From Cellulomonas hominis (lineage in GTDB: Bacteria > Actinomycetota > Actinomycetes > Actinomycetales > Cellulomonadaceae): a stretch of 64,000 bases of DNA. The DNA is taken from positions 744,001-808,000 of the forward strand of contig NZ_JACHDN010000001.1 in NCBI RefSeq assembly GCF_014201095.1, written 5' to 3'. This document shows positions 21,919-30,243 of this stretch, one piece after another (position 1 is the first letter of the stretch; each line of letters starts with the position of its first letter). Below the pieces are notes generated by a model that worked only from the letters and a program-made list of their open reading frames with translations, was not told the origin of the DNA and did no database searches. The translations under genes and the position numbers were made by a program.

Positions 21919-22437
21919 TCAGTACCGCTCGGGGCCGTAGTCGATCCGGTAGTGCTGCTCGCGCGGCCGCTCCCCGATCGGCTTCGCGGGGACGCCGCCG
22001 ACGATCGTCCACGGCGGCACGTCCTCGGTCACCACGGCGCCCGCGGCCACGACGGCGCCCTCCCCGATCGTCACGCCGCGCACGACCGTCGACCGGCTGG
22101 CCAGCCACGCGCGGTCGCCGATGCTGATCGGACCGAGCCGGCCGGGGAACCCCGGGTCGCGCAGGTCGTGGTCCGCCGTGACCAGCAGCACGTGGCTCGC
22201 GATCACGACGTCCCAGCCGATGTCGATGCCGCCGCGCGCGTCCACCTGGCAGAACCGGCCGACGTGGCAGCGCCCGGCGATCCGCAGGTTCCCGGGCTCC
22301 AGCACCTCGGAGCTGCCGAACAGGTAGACGTGCTCGCCGAGGTCGGCGCCGAGCGCGCGCAGCGTCCGGATGCGCAGCGCGTTGCTCGGCACGTGCGTCA
22401 CCACCCGGTTGAACAGCAGCTCGCCGCGTCGTCCCAC
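21919..22437 (-). CDS. Left-handed beta-helix acyltransferase (WcaF/CatB type)
   Basis: A 172-residue hexapeptide-repeat acyltransferase. Imperfect [LIV]GxxxxI repeats run from about residue 45 to 150 (AGRCHVGRFCQVDARGGIDI, then ISIGDRAWLASRSTVVRGVT, IGEGAVVAAGAVVTEDVPPW). The likely catalytic histidine is in LLVTADHDLRDPGF, and the family ending TIVGGVPAKPIGERPRE is intact. Such enzymes O-acetylate sugars using acetyl-CoA, here probably a polysaccharide residue. GTG start at 22437; one base separates it from the upstream glycosyltransferase, so they are co-transcribed. Confidence 0.9.
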   Translation of the reverse strand: MGRRGELLFNRVVTHVPSNALRIRTLRALGADLGEHVYLFGSSEVLEPGNLRIAGRCHVGRFCQVDARGGIDIGWDVVIASHVLLVTADHDLRDPGFPGRLGPISIGDRAWLASRSTVVRGVTIGEGAVVAAGAVVTEDVPPWTIVGGVPAKPIGERPREQHYRIDYGPERY

Positions 22438-22438
22438 G

Positions 22439-23581
22439 TCAGCCGTCCTCCCCGCGGGCCGCGCCCGCGTGCTCGCGGTCCACGCTGCCGCGCAGGCGCG
22501 CGGCGACCGCCTCGGGCACGTGGTCGCGGCGCACGACCTCGCGCCCCGCGGCCCCGCGCCGCCGTCGCTCGGCGGGGTCCGCCGCGAGCGCGCGCACCGC
22601 CGCGAGCAGGTCCCGTTCCCCCGCGTCGCCGTCGCCGACCACCGCGACGCCCGCCTCGTCGAACAGGTACGCCGCGCCGCGGGAGTCGTTGGTCACCACG
22701 GCGCAGCCCTGGCCGAGCGCCGCGACCAGCGGGCCGCTGACCGCGTACGCCCCGCCGCCGCCCCAGCCGTCCCGGCGCCAGCGCACGACGACGGCGGCGC
22801 GGGCGAACGCGGCCCGCACCTCGGGCTCCGGCAGGAAGCCGAGCAGCCGGACCCGGCCGGTGGCGCCGCACTCCGCCGCGGCGGCGCGCACCCGGCGCTC
22901 GGTCTCCGCCGAGGCCGCGCCGACCGCGACGGTCCAGCCGTCGGGCAGGTCGCCGGCGGCCCGGACCAGCGGCAGCACGTCGGCGGCGTCCGCGACGTAC
23001 CCGGGCAGCAGCACCTCGGTGCGGCCGTCGACCGGGGCGTCCGTGACCGCGCCGACGTGCGGCACGTGCTGCACGGTGCGGTCGAGCCGGTGGGCGGACT
23101 CCAGTGCGCGCGCCCCGGCCGGGGACAGGCACAGCACCCGCTCGGCCCGGCGCAGCAGGTCCCGCTCGGCCCGGCGACCGAGGGTCGCCGACAGCGCCGC
23201 GGCGACCCGCCGACCGCCCCGCCGGTCCAGCGCCGTCGTGAAGAACGCGCCGCCGGACAGCTCCGGGACGTCGTGCACCATCAGCCAGACGCGGCGCCCG
23301 CGCCGGGCGAGCCACCACGCGGCCCAGAACTCCGCCAGGCCGCGGCCGGCCTGCTCGACGACGGCCACCTCGGCCGGGTCCCGGCGTGCCAGGCGGCGCG
23401 CGAGGCGGAGGGCGAGGACGCCGGACTGCGACGCGGCGGGGTCGGGCGGCAGCCGCACCACGTCCACCTCGCCGAGCGCGTCGAGCACCGGGCGGAACGC
23501 CTCCGCGTACGCGGCGACGCCGCTCGGGCTCGGGGGGAGCCGCGTCACGTGCACCAGCCGGAGCGGCTCGCGCGCGGTCAC
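22439..23581 (-). CDS. GT4-family glycosyltransferase
   Basis: A 380-residue GT-B protein from GTG 23581, which shares GTGA with the upstream gene. The N-terminal Rossmann half starts LRLVHVTRLPPSPSGVAAYA, a pattern seen in GT4 enzymes that open with a PSxSGVAxY loop. The donor-binding half has VRLLGFLPEPEVRAAFARAA followed by SGPLVAALGQGCAVVTNDSR, in place of the usual E-x7-E site. The C-terminus holds ALAADPAERRRRGAAGREVV. It is cytoplasmic. The sugar is unknown. Confidence 0.85.
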   Translation of the reverse strand: MTAREPLRLVHVTRLPPSPSGVAAYAEAFRPVLDALGEVDVVRLPPDPAASQSGVLALRLARRLARRDPAEVAVVEQAGRGLAEFWAAWWLARRGRRVWLMVHDVPELSGGAFFTTALDRRGGRRVAAALSATLGRRAERDLLRRAERVLCLSPAGARALESAHRLDRTVQHVPHVGAVTDAPVDGRTEVLLPGYVADAADVLPLVRAAGDLPDGWTVAVGAASAETERRVRAAAAECGATGRVRLLGFLPEPEVRAAFARAAVVVRWRRDGWGGGGAYAVSGPLVAALGQGCAVVTNDSRGAAYLFDEAGVAVVGDGDAGERDLLAAVRALAADPAERRRRGAAGREVVRRDHVPEAVAARLRGSVDREHAGAARGEDG

Positions 23582-24438
23582 CGGCGGCCCCGCACCGCGC
23601 GCCGCACCCCGTCGCGCGCGGCGACCGCGGCGCGCTGGACGCCCTCGACGGCGCCGAGGAGCCGGGCGCTGCGCGGGGGGACGTCGCGCGCCAGGACGCC
23701 CGCGCGCTCGGCCTCCAGCAGCGAGCCGTACAGGTGCCCGAACGTGTGCAGCGCGGCGACGGCGAACCCCGCCCGGCCGTCGCGCCACGCGCCGCCGAAC
23801 ACGGTGGACCGCAGGAGCTCGCGCAGCAGGGCGACGGGGTCGTCCACCCGGGTGAACCGGCCGGGGTTGTTGGCGGCGTACCGCAGGATCTTCTCGGTCG
23901 TCTGCTCGACGGAGCGGAAGTTCAGGTGCGCGATCCCGGGCACGGACGCGGGCGCGTCGATCCCCCGCCCGTCCAGGACCGGCGGCACGTGCGCGAGCGC
24001 GGGCTCGGCGTAGTGCGCCCGGCCGCGGCGCAGCAGCGCGTACTTGGCGCTGCCCTGCAGGGAGTGCTCGAGCAGGCGGCCGAACGCGACGTTGTCGTAC
24101 CGCAGCCGCACGCCGGCGACGTCGGACGGCCCGTCGAGCACCGGCTGGAGCGCGGCGCGGAACCCTGCCGGCAGGTGCTCGTCGGCGTCCACGAACAGCA
24201 CCCAGTCGGACGTCGCCGCGTCCAGGCCGCGCTGCCGGACCTGCTCGACGACCGGGACGTCCGGCACCGGGACGACGCGGGCGCCGTGCGCGGCGGCCAC
24301 GGCGACGGTGTCGTCGGTGGAGGCCATGTCGCAGACCAGCACCTCGTCGAAGCCGGCCAGGCGCGGTAGGCAGTCCCGCAGCAGGTCAGCCTCGTCGCGC
24401 GAGTACACGACGGCGCTCACGGTGCTCGGGGGGGTCAT
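23578..24438 (-). CDS. GT2-family glycosyltransferase
   Basis: A 286-residue GT-A enzyme. The ATG at 24438 (MTPPSTVSAVVYSRDEADLL) is preferred over an upstream ATG at 24519 because the promoter-like elements at 24446-24500 lie between them. Motifs: VLVCDMASTDDTVAVAAAHG for nucleotide binding and WVLFVDADEHLPAGFRAALQ with the DAD metal motif near residue 90. The C-terminal third (HLNFRSVEQTTEKILRYAAN) matches the SunS/RgpF-like GT2 group with a histidine-led helix. It is the first gene of the minus operon toward 20638 and is divergent from lhgO. Confidence 0.88.
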   Translation of the reverse strand: MTPPSTVSAVVYSRDEADLLRDCLPRLAGFDEVLVCDMASTDDTVAVAAAHGARVVPVPDVPVVEQVRQRGLDAATSDWVLFVDADEHLPAGFRAALQPVLDGPSDVAGVRLRYDNVAFGRLLEHSLQGSAKYALLRRGRAHYAEPALAHVPPVLDGRGIDAPASVPGIAHLNFRSVEQTTEKILRYAANNPGRFTRVDDPVALLRELLRSTVFGGAWRDGRAGFAVAALHTFGHLYGSLLEAERAGVLARDVPPRSARLLGAVEGVQRAAVAARDGVRRAVRGRR

Positions 24439-24445
24439 GGCGACG

Positions 24446-24535
24446 AGCGTAGGTCGGGGTCCCCCGGACGCGGCACCGCCTTCAGGGTGAATTCGGACGA
24501 AAGCCCACATATGGCGCATCTCGGACGGCTAGCCT
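24446..24535. promoter_or_regulatory. Divergent promoter with EPS-locus operator (site A)
   Basis: The operator GGGTGAATTCGGACG is at 24485-24499. A TAGCCT -10 box on the plus strand starts 30 bases downstream (24530-24535). On the minus strand a TACGCT -10 candidate (24451-24446) starts 33 bases from the other edge. No TTGACA-like -35 is visible on either side, which fits activator-dependent promoters. The same 15-base pattern recurs at 30135-30149 and 55639-55653. Confidence 0.55.
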
Positions 24536-24613
24536 CGGCTCGCGGACGAGGGGTCCGCACCGCCCGCGACGGCCGCGCTCCACGCGCCGCGCGGGCCCAG
24601 GGGAGGAGCACGG

Positions 24614-25834
24614 ATGAGCCACGTCGTGGTCGTCGGCACCGGCATCGTGGGGCTCGCGGTCGCCGCGCGCCTCGCCGCCCGCGGCGACGAGGTCACGGTG
24701 CTCGACAAGGAGGACGGCCTCGCCCGGCACCAGACCGGGCGCAACTCCGGCGTCGTGCACTCGGGGCTCTACTACGCCCCCGGCAGTCTCAAGGCCACGA
24801 TGGCGGCGGCCGGCGCGCGGTCGATGGTCGCGTACGCCCGCTCGCGCGGCGTCGCCGTCGACGTGTGCGGCAAGCTCGTCGTCGCCACCGGACCGGAGGA
24901 GCTGCCCGGCCTGCAGAAGCTGGCCGAGCGCGCGGTCGCCAACGGCGTCCCGGCCCGCCGCGTCACCCCGGCCGAGGCCCGCGAGCACGAGCCGCACGTC
25001 CGGGCGCTCGCCGCGCTGCGCGTCGACTCCACCGGCATCGTCGACTACCCCGGCGTCTGCCGGGCCCTGGCCGCGGACGTCACGGCTGCCGGCGGGCGGA
25101 TCGTGCTGGGCGAGGAGCTGCTCGCCGCGCGCACCGTCGCCGACGCGCCCGGGACCCGCGGCCGCGTCGAGGTGCGCACCGACAAGGCCGACCGGGAGGC
25201 CGACGCGCTCGTGGTGTGCGCGGGCCTGCACGCCGACCGCGTCGCGCGGGCGTGCGGCCTGGAGCCCGAGGCCCGGATCGTGCCGTTCCGCGGCGAGTAC
25301 TACGAGCTGACCCCCGAGGCCGGGGACCAGGTCCGCGGCCTGATCTACCCGGTGCCGGACCCGCGGTTCCCCTTCCTCGGCGTGCACCTCACCCGCGGGA
25401 TCGAGGGGCACGTGCACGCCGGCCCGAACGCCGTGCTCGCCCTCGCCCGGGAGGGCTACACGTGGCGGGACGTCTCGCCGCGCGACCTGGCGGACTCCCT
25501 CGCCTGGCCGGGGCTGTGGCGGCTCGCCGCCCGCAACGTCGTCCCCGGCGCCGCCGAGGTGGGACGCTCGCTGTCCACCCGCGCGTTCGCCCGCAGCCTC
25601 GCGCGCCTCGTGCCCGGCATCACCGCGTCCGACCTGGTGCCCGCCCCGTCCGGGGTGCGCGCGCAGGCCCTGCGCCGCGACGGCGGCCTGGTCGACGACT
25701 TCCTCGTCCAGACGGCGGGCCGCCAGGTCCACGTCCTCAACGCGCCCTCCCCCGCGGCCACCGCGTCGCTCGAGATCGCGCGGCACATCGTCGAGCGGCT
25801 CGACGCCGCACTGCCCCTGGAGCACGCGGCCTGA
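24614..25834 (+). CDS. lhgO: L-2-hydroxyglutarate oxidase-type FAD enzyme
   Basis: A 406-residue FAD-dependent oxidoreductase of the DAO fold. The dinucleotide motif HVVVVGTGIVGLAVAARLAA is at residues 3-22, followed by the LhgO signature RHQTGRNSGVVHSGLYYAPG. Later blocks are VVCAGLHADRVARACGLEP, VPFRGEYYELTP, IYPVPDPRFPFLGVHLTRGI and the C-terminal NAPSPAATASLEIARHIVER. The family oxidises L-2-hydroxyglutarate to 2-oxoglutarate and passes electrons to the membrane. It heads a plus-strand pair with a GT4 gene inside a polysaccharide locus, so it may act on a sugar acid or serve redox balance instead (inference). RBS GGGGAGGAG. Confidence 0.88.
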   Translation: MSHVVVVGTGIVGLAVAARLAARGDEVTVLDKEDGLARHQTGRNSGVVHSGLYYAPGSLKATMAAAGARSMVAYARSRGVAVDVCGKLVVATGPEELPGLQKLAERAVANGVPARRVTPAEAREHEPHVRALAALRVDSTGIVDYPGVCRALAADVTAAGGRIVLGEELLAARTVADAPGTRGRVEVRTDKADREADALVVCAGLHADRVARACGLEPEARIVPFRGEYYELTPEAGDQVRGLIYPVPDPRFPFLGVHLTRGIEGHVHAGPNAVLALAREGYTWRDVSPRDLADSLAWPGLWRLAARNVVPGAAEVGRSLSTRAFARSLARLVPGITASDLVPAPSGVRAQALRRDGGLVDDFLVQTAGRQVHVLNAPSPAATASLEIARHIVERLDAALPLEHAA

Positions 25835-25850
25835 GCCGGAGGGAACCACC

Positions 25851-26969
25851 ATGCGGATCGCCCTGATCGTCAAGCATCCGGTCCTCCCCGAGGTCACCGC
25901 CGGCGGCATCCTGGACCTGCACCACCTGGCCCGCGAGCTCGCCCGCGAGGGGCACCGGCCCGAGGTGGTCGCCACGAAGTACGGCGGCCGCCGGCTGCTG
26001 CCCCACCGGCTGCTCCAGCGCGTGCGCCCCGGTCGCCCCACGGTCTGGCGGGACGTCGTCAACGGCTACCCGACCAGCCGGTACGGCGACTGGGCCCTGC
26101 ACACGGGCGTCCTCCAGCGGCTCGACCGCGGCGACTGGGACGTCGTCGCACTCCAGGACGTCGCGACCTTCGACCTCATCGACGCGGTGCACCGGCGCCG
26201 CGTGCCGCTGCTCATCCGGATCGTCGCGGTGCAGGAGGTCGACGCGCTCGAGCGCCGCGCCGCCGCCGACCCCGCCTTCGCGGCGGTGCTGCGCGACCCC
26301 GCCGTGCGGGTGATCAGCAACTCCCAGTACGTCGCCGGGCGCGTCCGCGGGCAGCTCGGCCTGGACACCCCGGTCGTGTACCCGCCGATCGACCTGGACG
26401 AGTGCCGCAGCGCCGTCCACGAGCCGACCGACGTCACGATGGTGAACCCGCGCGACGTCAAGGGCATCGACACCACGCTCGCCGTGGCCGCGCTGCTGCC
26501 GCACCGGCAGTTCCTGCTCCAGGAGGCCTGGGCGCTCGACCCCGCGGAGCGCGCCGCCCTGCTCGACCGGCTGCGCGCCCTCCCGAACGTGCGGCTGTCG
26601 CCGGTCGCCGCCAGCGTCGCCGACGTCTACCGGCGCACCGCCGTGCTGCTCGTGCCCTCGCGGGTGGTCGAGACGTTCGGGCGGGTGGCGCTCGAGGGCG
26701 CGGCGAACGGGATCCCGGTCGTCGCCACCCGCGCGGGCGGGCTGCCCGAGGCCGTCGGCGCCGGCGGGGTGCTCGTGGACCCCGCCGCTCCGGCCTCCGC
26801 GTGGGCCGAGGCGGTCGAGGGGCTGCTCGCCGACCCCGGGCGGCGCGCGGCGGTCGGGGCGGCCGGCGTCGTGCACGCGGCGGAGCCGGCGTTCGACCAG
26901 CGCGCGGTGGCGGCGGAGATCGTCCGGATCGCGGAGCAGGCGTCGAGCGGGGAGCAGCTCGCGGCCTGA
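25851..26969 (+). CDS. GT4-family glycosyltransferase
   Basis: A 372-residue GT-B glycosyltransferase, 16 bases after lhgO with GGAGGGAA upstream. The N-terminal acceptor domain starts RIALIVKHPVLPEVTAGGIL with the glycine-rich loop. The donor domain begins near residue 190 (DVTMVNPRDVKGIDTTLAVA) and contains the EX7E-type site around VVETFGRVALEGAANGIPVV, where the first glutamate lies in RVVETFGRVALEG. The end is WAEAVEGLLADPGRRAAVGA. It is soluble or peripheral. The sugar donor is unknown. It converges on the deacetylase gene across a G-rich gap. Confidence 0.9.
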   Translation: MRIALIVKHPVLPEVTAGGILDLHHLARELAREGHRPEVVATKYGGRRLLPHRLLQRVRPGRPTVWRDVVNGYPTSRYGDWALHTGVLQRLDRGDWDVVALQDVATFDLIDAVHRRRVPLLIRIVAVQEVDALERRAAADPAFAAVLRDPAVRVISNSQYVAGRVRGQLGLDTPVVYPPIDLDECRSAVHEPTDVTMVNPRDVKGIDTTLAVAALLPHRQFLLQEAWALDPAERAALLDRLRALPNVRLSPVAASVADVYRRTAVLLVPSRVVETFGRVALEGAANGIPVVATRAGGLPEAVGAGGVLVDPAAPASAWAEAVEGLLADPGRRAAVGAAGVVHAAEPAFDQRAVAAEIVRIAEQASSGEQLAA

Positions 26970-27365
26970 CGCCCCGCCGACGGCGGGCCTCCGCGCCGGC
27001 GGGCCCCGCGCCGGCGGCCCCCGCGCCGCCCGCGCCCGCGCACCCCTGCCCGAGCCCGTCCGCCGAGATCGGCACCTCGCGCCGAGATCGGTCGCTCCAG
27101 GCGCCGATCTCGGCGCGGACGACCGATCTCGGCGGCCCGGGGGAGGCGGCCGGGGGGGGCGGCGGGCGGACGGGGGCGGCCCGGGGGGCCGGGCGCGGGG
27201 CGGCCCGGCGGGCGGACGGGGGCGGGCCGGGGAGGCGGGGCGGGCCGGGCCCGGGGCAGCCGGGGGGCGGCCCGGGGAGGCGGCCGGGGGCGGGCCGGGG
27301 AGGCGGGGCGAGCCGGGCGCCGGGCCGGGGGCCGGGCCCGGGGGGCGGCGGCCCGGGGCGCGGGG
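26970..27365. other. G-rich convergent gap
   Basis: 396 bases without a gene. It contains a nested palindrome (27061-27134) and then about 225 bases in which the plus strand is runs of G with few other bases. A 33-base unit at 27218-27250 recurs at 27286-27318 with one change. Runs of four or more G are spaced closely enough for G-quadruplexes. It lies between two convergent genes and could terminate both. Confidence 0.6.
27061..27134. repeat. Nested CCGAGATCGG palindrome
   Basis: The 10-mer CCGAGATCGG occurs at 27063-27072 and 27082-27091, and its complement CCGATCTCGG at 27104-27113 and 27123-27132. The inner and outer pairs can fold as one long hairpin. It looks like a dispersed intergenic repeat; only this copy is present in the window. 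Confidence 0.6.
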
Positions 27366-28199
27366 TCAGCGCATCATGTCGCGCATCATCGCGCGGACCG
27401 GGGGGTGCTCCGCCAGGATCTCGCCCGCCGTGCGGGTGCGGTAGCCGTCGGCGGCGGCACGGGTGAGGAACGCGTCCAGGACCGCCGCGCGGTCGTGCCG
27501 GGGCAGGTCGGCGGGGTCGGCGGCGAGCTCCGGGTCGGCGCGGGTGTCGTGCATGAGGATGATCGCGCCCGGGTGCAGCGAGGCGTACGCGCGGCGCTCC
27601 ATCTCGTCCTGCTCGCCGTGGTACCAGTCCTCGACGGAGGACGACCACAGGACGACGCGCAGCCCCTGCCGGGCCCACCCGCGGCGCTGGCGGACGGTGT
27701 GCGAGCCGTAGGGCGGGCGGAACAGGTGCACGCGCCGGCCGGCGACGGCCTCGACGACGCGGCGGGACTCGGCGACGACCTCCATGGCCTCCGCGTACGG
27801 CACCTGCGCGAGGCGCCGGCGGTGGTCGCGGCTGTGCAGGCCGAGCTCGTGGCCCTCCGCGACGATCCGCCGGACGATCTCGGGGTGCTGCTCGGCGTGC
27901 TCGCTCAGCACGAAGAACGTGGCGCGCGCGCCGTGCCGGGCGAGGACGTCCAGGATCCCGGGGGTGTGGGCCGGGTCGGGGCCGTCGTCGAAGGTCAGGG
28001 CCACGACGGGCTCGAGGGTGTCGACGCAGACCAGCGCGGACAGCGGCCGGAGCACCGGTCGGGCGAGCTCGACGGCGAGGTGCCGCGGCAGGGGCCGGGG
28101 CGCGGGGGCCGCGAAGGGACCCATGTCCCGGCGCAGCACGACCCGGCCACGGCCGGGGTGCAGCCGGGGTGCTGGCTGCTCGACACCGGTGACGGACAT
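27366..28199 (-). CDS. Polysaccharide deacetylase (NodB domain)
   Basis: A 277-residue CE4 deacetylase. The ATG at 28199 has AGGAGG 6 bases upstream. All five family motifs are present: LTFDDGPDPAHTP (catalytic base Asp and metal Asp), LGLHSRDHRRRL (two metal-binding histidines), FRPPYGSH, WSSSVEDWY and IILMHDTRAD. A hydrophobic stretch of the signal type is not obvious; the N-terminus is basic and Pro-rich, so cytoplasmic action or non-classical export is possible. It probably removes N-acetyl groups from amino sugars of the polymer. Site B lies about 80 bases upstream. Confidence 0.9.
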   Translation of the reverse strand: MSVTGVEQPAPRLHPGRGRVVLRRDMGPFAAPAPRPLPRHLAVELARPVLRPLSALVCVDTLEPVVALTFDDGPDPAHTPGILDVLARHGARATFFVLSEHAEQHPEIVRRIVAEGHELGLHSRDHRRRLAQVPYAEAMEVVAESRRVVEAVAGRRVHLFRPPYGSHTVRQRRGWARQGLRVVLWSSSVEDWYHGEQDEMERRAYASLHPGAIILMHDTRADPELAADPADLPRHDRAAVLDAFLTRAAADGYRTRTAGEILAEHPPVRAMMRDMMR

Positions 28200-28277
28200 G
28201 GACGACCTCCTGCTCGCTCCCTGCCCCCGCCAGTCGCCGCGGGGCCGCCCCAGTGTGCCCGCCCGACCTGCCCGCAT

Positions 28278-28313
28278 ATGTCCGGTTTGCGGCTTTTCAC
28301 CCTGGCTGTCACC
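28278..28313 (-). promoter_or_regulatory. EPS-locus half-sites (site B)
   Basis: The plus strand reads ATGTCCGG at 28278-28285 and TTTTCACCC at 28294-28302, then GTCACCCG at 28309. These are the two halves of the locus motif, but spaced 11 instead of 2 bases apart. The only downstream start is the deacetylase gene on the minus strand. No clear TAGCCT box follows; CACACT at 28257-28252 is a weak candidate. Confidence 0.3.
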
Positions 28314-28339
28314 CGGTCGGGTGCGTCGGGCGCCGCCGC

Positions 28340-30013
28340 TCAGCCGAGGACGGTCAGGATCTCCTCCGCCACCCGGGCCGCGAGCGCCACCAGCGTGAGC
28401 GTCGGGTTCGCGAAGCCGCCGGTGGGGAACACGGACGTGCTGGCCACGTAGAGGTTGCCGACGCCGTGCACCCGGCAGTCCGCGTCCACCACGCCCGCCG
28501 CCGGGTCGACGTGCATCCGGGTGGTGCCCAGGTAGTGGTTGGTCGAGGAGCCGAGCACCACCGGGTCCACCCCGCCCGCCGCCAGCCGCAGCTCCCCGAG
28601 GCCCGACCGCCGGACCGCGTCCGCGACCAGCCGGTGCGCGCCGGCGGCCGCCCGGGCGTCGTCCGGCGTCCACGCCCAGTCGATGCGCAGCCGCGGGACG
28701 CCGAACGCGTCCTTCTGGTCGCCGAGCGTGACCCGGTTGCCCGGGTGCGGGGCCTGCTCCGCCTGGTGCAGGACCCGCAGGTGGTCGAAGTGCCGGGACG
28801 GCCGCCGGAACGTCGACCAGCCGCCGTGCCCGACGTACGTGGACCGCCGGCCGCCCGAGTGCAGGACCCGGCGCAGCACCGCGTCCGTCCGGGAGACCGC
28901 GCCCCACAGGTCCGCCAGCCGCGGCAGCCGGCGGTCGCGCACGGCCGCGCGCACCGCGACCGCCGACCGGCGCGCGGCGTCCGCCCGGTCGTCGCCCGCC
29001 TCGGGGTCGCGCTGGCTCGCGTGCCGCGGGAAGAACATCGTGGACAGCTGGGTCACCGGCTCGGTGCGCAGCACGTCGTCGCTGAGCCGCAGGTGGCCCA
29101 TGACGGGGACACCCTCGACGGCGTGCAGGTCGTACAGCGCCATCCGGTCCACCAGGGTCCGGTCGGCCGGCTCGAGCACGCCGCCGTCGACCAGCGGGTG
29201 GTCCATGAAGTTCCGGCCGAGCGCGTCCGTGCCGCGGGCGCCGCCGGCCCGGTCCAGCGCCCGGCGCACCCCGCCCGAGACGAGCAGCAGCTGCGTGGTG
29301 GCCAGGCCGCCGCCGGCGAGCACCACGGTCGGCGCCCGGAACACCACCTCGCGGCCCGGGGCGGCCAGCGCGCGCACCTCGGTCACCCGCGTGGCCCCCG
29401 GGTCGGTCCGCAGCTCGACGACGTAGGCGTGGTGGTACACCGTGCACGCGGGGTGCGCGGCGAGCCGGCCGACGTGCCGCTCGGCGAACGCCGTCCGGTC
29501 GGCGAACTGGAACACGTCGCTGCGCACCACCGCGTCGTCCAGCGGCAGCCGCGGCGTCCCCGGGCGCTCCCACGCAGCGGCGTCGTAGCCCTGCGGCAGC
29601 AGGCCGAACAGCTCCTGCGCCCGGCGGTACCCCGGGGCGAGGTCGTCCGCGGTGATCGGCCAGCCGCTGCCCGGCAGCCAGGGCCGGGCCTCGAGGTCGG
29701 CGGCGGACAGCGGCACGAGGCGCAGGCCGCGCCGCCCGCCGCCGAGGTCGACGCTCCACAGGTTCGCGTTGCCGCCGACGCGCCGGGTGCCGGAGATCTG
29801 CGGGACCGTGCCGAACCGCAGGCCGTCCGCCGCGAGCTGCAGGCGGTCGGCCTCGGGATCCGCGGCGACGCCGCCGGACTCGAGCACGGCCACCGACAGC
29901 CCGCCCGCCAGCAGGCCCAGGGCGACCGTGACGCCGGCCGGCCCGGACCCCACGACGCAGACGTCGGCGGTGCGGACGGCACCGGGATCGAGGGTGCGCG
30001 CGTCGACGATCAT
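28340..30013 (-). CDS. GMC-family oxidoreductase
   Basis: A 557-residue FAD enzyme of the glucose-methanol-choline family. FAD motif ADVCVVGSGPAGVTVALGLL is at residues 16-35 with LSVAVLESGG after it. The central part has TVVLAGGGLATTQLLLVSGG and GRNFMDHPLVDGG. The C-terminal catalytic block is STNHYLGTTRMHVDP with the active histidine, VVDADCRVHGVGNLYVASTS and FPTGGFANPTLTLVALAARV. These enzymes oxidise alcohol groups of sugars or related compounds. There is no signal peptide, so it is probably cytoplasmic and acts on a sugar precursor or lipid carrier (inference). It diverges from the nucleotide-sugar operon. Confidence 0.88.
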   Translation of the reverse strand: MIVDARTLDPGAVRTADVCVVGSGPAGVTVALGLLAGGLSVAVLESGGVAADPEADRLQLAADGLRFGTVPQISGTRRVGGNANLWSVDLGGGRRGLRLVPLSAADLEARPWLPGSGWPITADDLAPGYRRAQELFGLLPQGYDAAAWERPGTPRLPLDDAVVRSDVFQFADRTAFAERHVGRLAAHPACTVYHHAYVVELRTDPGATRVTEVRALAAPGREVVFRAPTVVLAGGGLATTQLLLVSGGVRRALDRAGGARGTDALGRNFMDHPLVDGGVLEPADRTLVDRMALYDLHAVEGVPVMGHLRLSDDVLRTEPVTQLSTMFFPRHASQRDPEAGDDRADAARRSAVAVRAAVRDRRLPRLADLWGAVSRTDAVLRRVLHSGGRRSTYVGHGGWSTFRRPSRHFDHLRVLHQAEQAPHPGNRVTLGDQKDAFGVPRLRIDWAWTPDDARAAAGAHRLVADAVRRSGLGELRLAAGGVDPVVLGSSTNHYLGTTRMHVDPAAGVVDADCRVHGVGNLYVASTSVFPTGGFANPTLTLVALAARVAEEILTVLG

Positions 30014-30134
30014 GCGGACCCCCGGGTGTCGCGGCCGACGTCCCGCTCGGGCGGGACGGCCCTGGTCTACACCCGCGTGGCGCAGGTTCGTGAGAGCCGT
30101 CCGGGGGACGCGCCGTGTCCGTTCGAGGGTGATA

Positions 30135-30187
30135 TGTCCGAGTTCACCCGTTCATACCTATCTGTACCGATATGCCCGGACTAGCCT
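30135..30187 (+). promoter_or_regulatory. Promoter with EPS-locus operator (site C)
   Basis: TGTCCGAGTTCACCC is at 30135-30149, the reverse orientation of site A. A TAGCCT -10 box starts 32 bases later (30182-30187), followed by a 56-base leader to the ATG at 30244. An extra GGGTGA at 30127-30132 makes an inverted pair with TTCACCC. No consensus -35 box is visible. Confidence 0.55.
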
Positions 30188-30243
30188 CGACGCCAGGCGC
30201 GCCGCCAACTCACCGTCCCGAACCCCCCTGCCGAGGAGGAGCC

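Noticed and set aside
27061..27134. CRISPR array.
   Set aside because: The repeated unit is only 10 bases and arranged as inverted, not direct, repeats; there are no spacers or cas genes.
26970..27365. A coding gene in the G-rich gap.
   Set aside because: All frames give Gly/Arg/Ala/Pro low-complexity translation without a start site or domain.
27366..29759. A 797-codon frame joining the deacetylase to the region antisense in frame with the GMC gene.
   Set aside because: The upstream part is a shadow of the GMC gene in another frame. The deacetylase has its own ATG at 28199 with AGGAGG.
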